A stretch of 6,213 bases of DNA from Planctomycetota bacterium (GTDB taxonomy: Bacteria; Planctomycetota; Phycisphaerae; WQYP01). The notes under the pieces are model-generated. The model had not been told where the DNA came from. It saw only the letters and a program-made list of their open reading frames with translations, and did no database searches. Location: positions 1 through 6,213 of the forward strand of contig JAJZCT010000215.1 in NCBI GenBank assembly GCA_021828925.1, given 5' to 3'. Positions 1 through 5,222 of the stretch are shown here, in pieces (the stretch's first letter is position 1; every line of letters starts with the position of its first letter). A program made the translations under genes and the position numbers.

Positions 1-554
1 AGGCGGAACGCAAACACGCCACCACCGCTGAAACATTGGAAGCGGAGCATGTCCCTGAATCCGTTAAGCATGAAGAAGCTGCGGCCGAGCGCCGGTTGTT
101 TGTGCTGCAGATTGTGCAGCCGGGACTGGTGGGTCTTATTGACGGGTCCATTTCCACACTGGCCCCGGTATTTGCCGCCGCCGTGGCCACGCAGGACAGC
201 TTCAAGGCCTTTCTGGTAGGTATGGCGGCGTCCGTTGGCGCGGGCATTTCCATGGCTTTTGCGGAATCTCAATCCGATGACGGATCCTTATCCGGGCGCG
301 GCCACCCGCTGATTCGCGGTGCCGTGTGCGGATTAATGACCACCGCCGGCGGCATCGGCCACACCGTGCCGTTTTTAATCCCGAATTTTCACGTCGCGAT
401 GACGGTGGCGGTGGCGGTCGTGATTGTGGAATTGTTTTCCATCAGTTTCATCCGTCACCGGTATATGGACACCCCTTTCCTGCAGGCGGCATTCACGGGC
501 GTGGTCGGCGGGATCGTGGTATTTCTTGTGGGTGTTTTAATCGGCGGATCATAA
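1..554 (+). CDS. mbfA: MbfA-type ferritin-like/VIT1 iron exporter, C-terminal membrane domain (5' end outside window)
   Basis: The frame is open from the left edge (first full codon at 3) to TAA at 552-554, giving 183 visible residues, so the true start lies outside the window. The visible part is the VIT1/CCC1-like domain of membrane-bound ferritin A proteins. It has a short charged linker, then about five hydrophobic segments carrying the family motifs LIDGSISTLAP, GRGHPLIRG, LMTTAGGIGHT and RHRYMDTPF. In characterised MbfA proteins a cytoplasmic ferritin-like di-iron domain of roughly 140 residues comes before this domain, and the protein exports iron across the inner membrane, protecting against iron and peroxide stress. 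That N-terminal domain must lie to the left and cannot be confirmed here. A TTG at 36 is in frame but falls inside the linker and is not a credible start. A plain VIT1/CCC1 iron/manganese transporter is the alternative; the motifs favour MbfA. Confidence 0.87.
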   Translation, partial: AERKHATTAETLEAEHVPESVKHEEAAAERRLFVLQIVQPGLVGLIDGSISTLAPVFAAAVATQDSFKAFLVGMAASVGAGISMAFAESQSDDGSLSGRGHPLIRGAVCGLMTTAGGIGHTVPFLIPNFHVAMTVAVAVVIVELFSISFIRHRYMDTPFLQAAFTGVVGGIVVFLVGVLIGGS

Positions 555-736
555 ACAATCCGGTGGTAATGCGGTAAACCGGGACATGATCGGTGGCGCG
601 TGCGGGTTCAGCCGATATGATGGCGGCCCGCGGTGTACTGCCGTGTGCGGGCCGCCGGCCGCAAGGACTGCTACATCGGGCAGCAGTGATACTGCGGTCC
701 GGTGATGAGCGTAAAAGCGTTGCGCGATAATTCAGT
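555..736. other. Convergent intergenic region between mbfA and the phosphatase-like gene
   Basis: This 182-bp stretch separates two converging genes and shows no coding frame I would support. It holds the perfect 10-bp inverted repeat at 622-656 and a small hairpin at 683-695 (GCAGT, loop GAT, ACTGC). A weak dyad CCGGT/ACCGG lies at 560-564 and 578-582, just after the mbfA stop. None is followed by a U-tract on either strand, so termination here is probably Rho-dependent or relies on the hairpins alone. Confidence 0.6.
622..656. terminator. GC-rich hairpin between convergent genes, possible bidirectional terminator without U-tract
   Basis: GGCGGCCCGC at 622-631 is the exact reverse complement of GCGGGCCGCC at 647-656. 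They form a 10-bp all-G/C stem with a 15-nt loop. It sits 68 bp past the mbfA stop and 81 bp past the stop of the facing minus-strand gene, where a shared terminator would be expected. No run of T follows on either strand, so it does not meet the classical intrinsic terminator pattern. It may instead act as an RNA 3'-end stabiliser or a pause hairpin. Confidence 0.4.
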
Positions 737-2059
737 CTACAGAAGTCCCGCCAGCCATCCGGCGACGGCCGTTGCCGGGGTATGGCCTGCGGGCAGCGGG
801 GCATCGCTCAACAGCACGGGTTGCTTTTCCGGAGCCGCCGCAACAACGCCGTGCGAACCTTTTACCAGAGCTGTATCCTGTGCGATACACTTGCGCACGG
901 GGTCGAAAAACAGCTCTCGGGGGTCGTATCCGGGTTTGCGGTGAATATCAACCGAAAACTGCCAGCGCGGTTTCTCCGCATCATTGTGCCACCAGTCATG
1001 GGCGAACCACGCATTGGAATCAGAAAGTGCAATGATTTGCCCCGCGCGCGGCGTGTTCAGTCCGAGTTGGGTTCTGGCTTCGGCGGAAACGGCAAGTTTT
1101 CCAATGCCATCGAGTGATTGCAGAATCCGCTCTGCCGTACTAACTGCATCAGCGGCGCAATAAATAAATGCGATCTGATGGTCCACCATGGCAACGGCGC
1201 GGCTGGCGGCAAAATCAATGAGTAATTTGCCGTCTTCATCGGTCCGCGTTTGAAGCAGTCCCGCATCGCGCAAGGCCCGGTTGGGGAAAACAGTCCGGGA
1301 AACGGCATTCATGGCATAGTCACCGGCGATAATGGGAATGCCGCCGTCTTGTCGCACCATTTGCACCAGCGGTGCCAGCAGGTTTGCAACATCCGTTGCG
1401 TCCTTGGCCACCGCCGGATGATCCGGGCCTAAGCGCTGGAGGTTGTAATCCAGATGCGGTACATAGACGAGTTGCAGGTCCACGGGATCATGACGCCAGA
1501 TGTCCATGGCGGCGTTGATAATCCATTGTGAACTCGGTAATGAAGCAAGAGGCCCCCAGTACTGGTGCAGCGGAAACGCTCCAAGTCCGGCGGTCAGGCG
1601 CTGATAAAGATCGCGGGGGTGGCTGAAGCAACTGGCAACGGTTTTGCCATCGGGCGTGTGTTCCGGTTTCGGGGTCAGAACAATATCCGCCGCATCGGGC
1701 ATGGATTGCTGCCAGAACAGCATCGCCGTGCGGAGGGGTTTGCCGGACCAGAATCGCGGCGTCTGGAGAAGTTTATTGGACTGTTCCCAGAAACTGATTT
1801 GCCGGCGGAATTCAGGAAAGCTGTCATCATCCAGAAGCGGATGCAAATCTGCCATGTCATGGGTATATAAACCATTGCAGATTATGCCGTGCTTGGCGGG
1901 AGTTTGACCGGTGGTCAGCGTGGCCTGCATGGTGCAGGTGACCGCCGGTGTGACCGGTGCAAGTGTGCCGCGGTGCGCAAAGCCGGCAAATAATTCCGCG
2001 CCTGCCACGGCAAGCTGTTGATCCAATCCGGCAACCAATATGAAACAAATTCTGGGCAT
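737..2059 (-). CDS. Alkaline phosphatase superfamily protein, nucleotide pyrophosphatase/phosphodiesterase-like, divergent metal site
   Basis: This 440-residue protein has the fold signature of type I phosphodiesterase/nucleotide pyrophosphatase enzymes and resembles the EboF-type branch as I remember it. The nucleophile region is PAVTCTMQATLTTGQTP at 38-54, with T41 in the nucleophile position (ten residues before G51), followed by HGI at 57-59. YVPHLDYNLQRLGPDHP at 199-215 matches the YxxxPDxxGHxxGP metal motif, GDYAM at 246-250 matches SDHGM, and GSHG at 401-404 supplies the last histidine. Three usual ligands look replaced: A10 for the first Asp, Q208 for His and Y248 for His. There is no signal peptide or membrane segment, so it is probably cytoplasmic. 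The ATG at 2057-2059 has GGAG at 2065-2068, five bases upstream. No ebo-cluster partners are visible, so the substrate is unknown. It lies 124 bp downstream of the cyclo-ligase gene and could be co-transcribed or have its own promoter. Confidence 0.85.
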   Translation of the reverse strand: MPRICFILVAGLDQQLAVAGAELFAGFAHRGTLAPVTPAVTCTMQATLTTGQTPAKHGIICNGLYTHDMADLHPLLDDDSFPEFRRQISFWEQSNKLLQTPRFWSGKPLRTAMLFWQQSMPDAADIVLTPKPEHTPDGKTVASCFSHPRDLYQRLTAGLGAFPLHQYWGPLASLPSSQWIINAAMDIWRHDPVDLQLVYVPHLDYNLQRLGPDHPAVAKDATDVANLLAPLVQMVRQDGGIPIIAGDYAMNAVSRTVFPNRALRDAGLLQTRTDEDGKLLIDFAASRAVAMVDHQIAFIYCAADAVSTAERILQSLDGIGKLAVSAEARTQLGLNTPRAGQIIALSDSNAWFAHDWWHNDAEKPRWQFSVDIHRKPGYDPRELFFDPVRKCIAQDTALVKGSHGVVAAAPEKQPVLLSDAPLPAGHTPATAVAGWLAGLL

Positions 2060-2088
2060 ACTTACTCCGTTTCGTCAAAACCGAACGA

Positions 2089-2117
2089 ATTGTAGTCGAA
2101 CAATCCCGGCATGAAAA
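2089..2117 (-). promoter_or_regulatory. Sigma70-type promoter candidate for the phosphatase-like gene
   Basis: Reading the minus strand, TTTTCA (2112-2117) and TACAAT (2089-2094) are separated by exactly 17 bp and lie about 30 bp upstream of the ATG at 2059. The -10 box is good (5 of 6) but the -35 box is weak. The match is by eye only; such matches occur often by chance. Confidence 0.3.
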
Positions 2118-2135
2118 TGCGTGGTACATTCGATA

Positions 2136-2156
2136 CCGCCTGCCGCCTGCGGGCGG
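2136..2156. repeat. Tandem CCGCCTG heptamer with inverted copy (hairpin) after the cyclo-ligase gene
   Basis: CCGCCTG occurs twice in tandem (2136-2142 and 2143-2149). The second copy forms a 5-bp all-G/C stem, CCGCC (2143-2147) with GGCGG (2152-2156), around a 4-nt loop. It lies 28 bp past the cyclo-ligase stop on the minus strand. It could be a weak terminator or a small intergenic repeat. No U-tract follows within the expected distance. Confidence 0.35.
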
Positions 2157-2183
2157 AGATCTGCGATTGATTGTTATTCAGGA

Positions 2184-2759
2184 TTATCCATGATTGCAAC
2201 GCAGAATCTTTTGATCGGTGACAATCATATTCATGGGCATGTCATGCGGTTCCACGGGCAGCAGATCTTCGAGAAGTTGCTCTTGAAAACACAGGGCGAT
2301 GCGCAGGCCGCGAAAATCTTTTTGCGACAGGAAGCGATCATAAAAGCCTTTGCCCCGGCCCAGGCGATAGCCGCGCCGATCAAACGCCAGCCCGGGCACG
2401 GCGACCAGATCAATTCTGGCCAGGGAAATCGGTGTTCCGCCGACCGGATCACGCAGTCCCTGCATGGACGGATTGGGGGATGTATCCAGCGATTTAATGG
2501 CCACGGGTTCGATTTCTCTCTGGGCCCAACGCACATGGGGAAGCGCCACGGTTTTTCCTTCTTTCCATGCCTGAAGCACCAGCGTGGAGGTTTCCACTTC
2601 CTGTTCCATGGATAAAAACAGCATAATGGTTTCCGCGCGGCGGAATTCGGGTGTGTCCTGCAACTGATGGCAGACATCCAGAGAGCGTAAGTGGCGCTGT
2701 TCCGGCGTGATGGCCGAGAGAACATTTCGCATTTCCTTCCGCAGATCATTTTTTTGCAT
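2184..2759 (-). CDS. ygfA: 5-formyltetrahydrofolate cyclo-ligase (5,10-methenyl-THF synthetase)
   Basis: This 191-residue cytosolic enzyme converts 5-formyl-THF to 5,10-methenyl-THF using ATP, returning the storage or inhibitory folate to the one-carbon pool. Its length is typical of the family. The N-terminus has the basic helix NDLRKEMR (4-11). The diagnostic motif begins PGLAFDRRGYRLGRGKGFYD at residues 122-141, and the C-terminal strand carries the late family motif HDMPMNMIVT (172-181). The ATG at 2757-2759 is supported by GAGGAA at 2768-2773, eight bases upstream. It starts 39 bp after the rarA stop on the same strand, so the two are very likely one transcript. In enterobacteria this gene sits behind the 6S RNA gene; there is no room for that here. 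Nothing looks truncated or odd. Confidence 0.97.
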   Translation of the reverse strand: MQKNDLRKEMRNVLSAITPEQRHLRSLDVCHQLQDTPEFRRAETIMLFLSMEQEVETSTLVLQAWKEGKTVALPHVRWAQREIEPVAIKSLDTSPNPSMQGLRDPVGGTPISLARIDLVAVPGLAFDRRGYRLGRGKGFYDRFLSQKDFRGLRIALCFQEQLLEDLLPVEPHDMPMNMIVTDQKILRCNHG

Positions 2760-2798
2760 GACTTGATTTCCTCATCCTGCAGTTCGCGCCTGGGGATG

Positions 2799-4151
2799 TT
2801 ACCCTTTATCGTCTTGTTGTGCCTTCGCCCAAGCCTTGTCCAATTCCGCCAGCCGCTGAAGATATCGACCTATCTCCGCTTCATGGCCCCGGTCCGTTGG
2901 CTGATAATAGTGCTTTTCCACGCCCAAGTATACCTGTGGCACATATCCCTCCGGAAATTGGTGCGCATAGCGGTATCCTTCATGACCCAATTGCCGGGCA
3001 CCGGGATAATGCGCATCGCGCAGCGGTTGCGGCACGGGAATGGTGCGGCTGTTTTTTACATCGTCCATGGCCTGATCAATGGCCAGGGTCACACGATTGC
3101 TTTTGGGAGCACAGGCCAGATAAATTGCAGCCTGAGCCAGAGTGAGCCGGCACTCCGGCATGCCGACAAACTCGGTTACCTGTACGGCTGCGGCGGCCAG
3201 TAAAAGGGCGGTGGGATCGGCGTTTCCGATGTCTTCCGAAGCACAAATCGCAATTCGCCGGGCGATAAATCGCGGATCATCTCCCGCCGCCAGCATTCTT
3301 GAAAGCCAGTAAACTGTGGCATCCGGGTCGCTTCCGCGCATGGATTTAATCAATGCGCTGGCCGAGTCATAATGGTCATCGTCGTCATAGACCATGGCCT
3401 TGGCCTGAATGGAATCGCGGGCGATTTCCAGCGTGATATGGATATTTGGCCCGGAATTGCCGGCAGCGGGGCGTTGGGAAAGCACGGCTATTTCCAGGGC
3501 GGTCAAGGCCCGTCGGGCGTCGCCATCGCATATTTCCAGCCAATAATCCATCGCCGCGGCATCCACCGTGAGCTGGAAGGCTCCCAGCCCGCGCACCGGA
3601 TCCGTTATAGCGCGCTGGAGCAGATTGCGGATATCTTCCGCAGTCAGAGGTTCAAATTGAAATATCTGGCTGCGCGATACCAGCGGAGCGTTAACGGAGA
3701 AAAAAGGATTCTGCGTGGTGGCACCGATGAGGGTGATGATGCCGTTTTCCACATCCGGCAGAAGTATGTCCTGCTGCGTTCGGTTAAAGCGGTGAATTTC
3801 ATCGAGGAAAAGAATTGTGCGCTCGCCCGTGCTTTCCAATTGTGTTTTGGCCTGCGCCAGTACATCGCGCACGTCTTTAACGCCGGCGGCGGCGGCATTG
3901 ATGCGTACAAAGTGCCGGCGCGTGGCTCCGGCAATGAGTTCCGCCAGCGACGTTTTCCCGGTTCCGGGCGGACCGTAAAAAATCAGACTCACCAGCCGGT
4001 CGGCTTCAATCATGCGGCGCAAAAGCTTGCCCGGTGAGAGAATGTGCTGCTGCCCGACAAATTCCACCAGCGTTTCCGGCCGCATTCTTGCCGCCAGCGG
4101 GCGGGCCGCGTTGAGGCGTTGTTCCCGGGAGGATGTAAAAAGATCAGGCAT
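2799..4151 (-). CDS. rarA: Replication-associated recombination protein A (RarA/MgsA AAA+ ATPase)
   Basis: This 450-residue clamp-loader-like AAA+ ATPase acts at stalled replication forks and single-strand gaps, working with SSB and the recombination machinery. The N-terminus PLAARMRPETL (18-28) followed by FVGQQH (31-36) is typical. Walker A GPPGTGKT lies at 60-67, Walker B ILFLDEIH at 113-120, sensor 1 GATTQNPF at 143-150, the arginine finger is R160 in LVSRSQIF, and sensor 2 is GDARRAL at 210-216. The C-terminal tetramerisation domain is complete, with SEDIGNADP (305-313), YPGARQLGHEGY (382-393) and the QVYLG region (406-410). I chose the ATG at 4149-4151 because the protein then begins exactly as the family does and has its normal length. 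The frame stays open for 71 more codons upstream, but that part runs antisense-like through the preceding gene. The Shine-Dalgarno sequence is poor (GGGTGCTGGGTC), so translation may depend partly on the upstream genes. Confidence 0.97.
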   Translation of the reverse strand: MPDLFTSSREQRLNAARPLAARMRPETLVEFVGQQHILSPGKLLRRMIEADRLVSLIFYGPPGTGKTSLAELIAGATRRHFVRINAAAAGVKDVRDVLAQAKTQLESTGERTILFLDEIHRFNRTQQDILLPDVENGIITLIGATTQNPFFSVNAPLVSRSQIFQFEPLTAEDIRNLLQRAITDPVRGLGAFQLTVDAAAMDYWLEICDGDARRALTALEIAVLSQRPAAGNSGPNIHITLEIARDSIQAKAMVYDDDDHYDSASALIKSMRGSDPDATVYWLSRMLAAGDDPRFIARRIAICASEDIGNADPTALLLAAAAVQVTEFVGMPECRLTLAQAAIYLACAPKSNRVTLAIDQAMDDVKNSRTIPVPQPLRDAHYPGARQLGHEGYRYAHQFPEGYVPQVYLGVEKHYYQPTDRGHEAEIGRYLQRLAELDKAWAKAQQDDKG

Positions 4152-4210
4152 GACCCAGCACCCAATTGGACTTGCGGTAAGACGAGAAGAATAGATCGCC
4201 CAGGTATCGC

Positions 4211-4549
4211 TTACCGCTGGGATCGGCCCAGTCCATAGCCGCCGATTCCACCGACAATCAGCGATAGAACCTGCGTCAGAAATTGCTTCGCAAAGAAAAG
4301 CACAAGGATTATAACAATCCGTGAGGCAACAAGCGTGACGAAAAAGTAGAAACGCTTGTCCCACGATTCCCGTTGTTTGTCTTGATGGACAAACTCATGA
4401 ATTTGCCGCTGCTGCGCCAGCACTTCGTCCACCTGCTTCTCGGTGATGTCGAGGGAATCTTTCCCAATGACCCGCTGCAGCAGCAGTGAAAAGGAAGGTT
4501 CTTTGTCGCCGGATCGAGCTGCCGGTTCTATTCCACCGTCATCCGGCAT
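4211..4549 (-). CDS. Small two-TM membrane protein of unknown function
   Basis: This 112-residue protein has a polar N-terminus and a glutamine- and charge-rich helical stretch at about 33-65 that could form a coiled coil. Two membrane segments follow, at about 67-86 and 90-107, and the tail is glycine-rich and positive (GGIGGYGLGRSQR). The layout is that of many short bacterial membrane proteins with a cytoplasmic helical arm; a DUF2335-like relationship is possible but I cannot confirm it. The ATG at 4547-4549 has GGAG at 4557-4560, seven bases upstream. That site lies inside the end of the preceding gene, whose stop overlaps this gene by 11 nt, so the two are probably translationally coupled. 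Its stop is 59 bp before rarA on the same strand. No function can be given. Confidence 0.66.
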   Translation of the reverse strand: MPDDGGIEPAARSGDKEPSFSLLLQRVIGKDSLDITEKQVDEVLAQQRQIHEFVHQDKQRESWDKRFYFFVTLVASRIVIILVLFFAKQFLTQVLSLIVGGIGGYGLGRSQR

Positions 4550-4847
4550 AGTCGTTCTCCGTAGCGGTAGTGCCTCCGAGCGCTTCCCCAGGCGACCGGG
4601 ATCCGTGTGTCAGCAAAGGGGAAATGGTCCGGCTTACGAGATTGCTGAGGTTATCGTGGACCTGCCGCCGGATCGCAAGTTTCAGAAGGAACCTTACTTC
4701 CGTTTCGGAGAGACGCCCATTCTCTCGCGCGGATTGTATGTCCTCAACCAGCGCAGAGAGGCAATCCTTGTAGGCGGCGAGATGTATCTCGCGGGGAGAG
4801 CGACGGCCCTCCACGGAATAGCTAAGTTTTAAATTGCTGCCGCGCAT
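4539..4847 (-). CDS. Small soluble helical protein of unknown function, coupled to the two-TM protein
   Basis: This 102-residue protein has no signal peptide or membrane segment. Residues 20-75 look mainly helical and amphipathic, with charged and leucine-rich stretches such as LSETEVRFLLKLAIRRQ (46-62). The C-terminal 25 residues look disordered (Gly, Ser, Thr). I do not recognise a family. The ATG at 4845-4847 is the first in-frame start after an in-frame TGA two codons upstream. Its ribosome site is weak (GGTGA, spacing 3). The last 11 nt overlap the next gene, a layout typical of partners made together, so it may be the cytoplasmic partner of that membrane protein. Both genes together were probably inherited as a unit upstream of rarA. 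Existence is supported by the overlap architecture and reading direction; the function is unknown. Confidence 0.6.
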   Translation of the reverse strand: MRGSNLKLSYSVEGRRSPREIHLAAYKDCLSALVEDIQSARENGRLSETEVRFLLKLAIRRQVHDNLSNLVSRTISPLLTHGSRSPGEALGGTTATENDYAG

Positions 4848-4956
4848 GAATCACCAGTTTTCCATTGTCCACGATTGCCTTGGCAATTTCAAGTCTTGCG
4901 GAATTCGATTGAGCAATGAAACGCGGGTGTTTGGCACACTGCACGGGGCGCGTCAT
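4822..4956 (-). CDS. Possible 44-codon basic small protein overlapping the next gene
   Basis: An ATG at 4954-4956 opens a 44-residue frame ending at TAG 4822-4824. GGTGAG lies five bases upstream of the start. The product starts MTRPVQCAKHPRF and continues with a helix-like SARLEIAKAIVDNGKLVIHA stretch. It is strongly basic and has one cysteine. It overlaps the start of the 102-residue gene by 26 nt, which would make a third coupled gene. Against it, the frame is short, I know no homologue, and a promoter candidate for the next gene falls inside it. It could equally be the remnant of an older gene or chance. Confidence 0.27.
   Translation of the reverse strand: MTRPVQCAKHPRFIAQSNSARLEIAKAIVDNGKLVIHARQQFKT
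4864..4892 (-). promoter_or_regulatory. Promoter candidate with a dyad in the spacer, upstream of the small gene pair
   Basis: On the minus strand, TTGAAA (4887-4892, 5 of 6 to the -35 consensus) and GACAAT (4864-4869, 4 of 6 to -10) are spaced by 17 bp, ending 16 bp before the ATG at 4847. The spacer begins with a perfect dyad, TTGCC and GGCAA separated by 2 bp (4875-4886), directly against the -35 box. A dyad there could be an operator. It conflicts with the 44-codon frame being a translated gene, although both could coexist. Confidence 0.35.
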
Positions 4957-4958
4957 TC

Positions 4959-5135
4959 TCACTCACCGGGCATTTCAGCGTGCCACCATCTCCGGAGTTC
5001 TCCGCTGAACGTAACAATCACCCAATTCCTTCCCGGCAGCCGTCAGAACGTCGCGGTTGATGATGTTTTCAAATCACTCCCGGTTGCCACCGAGATGGAA
5101 ACCAGCGGCATGATGGCACCGTGGCGCGTCCCCAT
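4959..5135 (-). pseudogene. Interrupted small reading frame with one in-frame TGA
   Basis: ATG at 5133-5135 has AAGGAG ten bases upstream. Thirty codons lead to TGA (5043-5045), after which the same frame goes on for 27 codons, including the fairly protein-like RNWVIVTFSGELRRWWHAE, to TGA at 4959-4961. It could be a broken gene, a 30-residue small protein followed by chance open frame, or nothing. No selenocysteine-type stem-loop is evident after the TGA, so readthrough is not favoured. Confidence 0.17.
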
Positions 5136-5159
5136 AAACTCACCGCTCCTTCGCGCAGC

Positions 5160-5192
5160 AAAAAGGGCCAGGCTCGAATTCGGCCTGGCCCT
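5160..5192 (-). terminator. Intrinsic terminator of the MFS transporter gene
   Basis: AGGGCCAGGC (5164-5173) pairs perfectly with GCCTGGCCCT (5183-5192) around a 9-nt loop. On the minus strand the stem is followed directly by TTTTT (5160-5164, sharing one base with the stem). It starts 31 bp after the transporter stop. The plus strand has no T-run after the stem, so it acts on the minus strand only. The loop contains the palindrome CGAATTCG, which could lengthen the structure. Confidence 0.9.
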
Positions 5193-5222
5193 CGGGATGC
5201 CTGCCTCGCTCTCAATAATAAT

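Larger units (their letters stand above)
4848..5159. other. Unassigned region between the transporter terminator and the small gene pair
   Basis: About 310 bp without a confidently assigned gene. On the minus strand it holds the 44-codon frame and its promoter-like site. Before those lies a frame from ATG 5135 (AAGGAG ten bases upstream) that runs 30 codons to TGA at 5043-5045. The same frame then continues 27 codons to TGA 4959-4961, only 2 nt before the 44-codon start. A second minus frame between about 5073 and 4974 also reads without stops (FENIINRDVLTAAGKELGD and onward) but has no ATG at its head. A small dyad CGGAG/CTCCG lies at 4993-5004. The mix suggests a decayed gene, a structured leader or plain intergenic DNA; I cannot choose. 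Confidence 0.4.

Noticed and set aside
2069..2081. Imperfect palindrome GTTTCGTCAAAAC near the phosphatase-like gene's ribosome site as an operator
   Set aside because: It is short, imperfect and single-copy here; chance is a sufficient explanation.
2760..2798. A 6S RNA gene upstream of the cyclo-ligase gene, as in enterobacteria
   Set aside because: Only 39 bp separate it from rarA, far too short for 6S RNA.
3372..4037. A plus-strand open frame of 221 codons
   Set aside because: It lies fully inside rarA on the opposite strand, whose product is unmistakable; it is a shadow frame.
4152..4364. A 71-residue N-terminal extension of RarA
   Set aside because: The frame is open but overlaps the two-TM protein gene, has cysteine- and tryptophan-rich composition unlike RarA, and RarA proteins normally begin where the ATG at 4151 lies.
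4993..5004. CGGAG-TT-CTCCG dyad as a terminator or operator
   Set aside because: Five-base arms with a 2-nt gap and no T-run; too small to claim on its own.
5043..5045. TGA read as selenocysteine in the interrupted small frame
   Set aside because: No suitable stem-loop follows the TGA, no known selenoprotein motif surrounds it, and the flanking frame is not a recognised protein.
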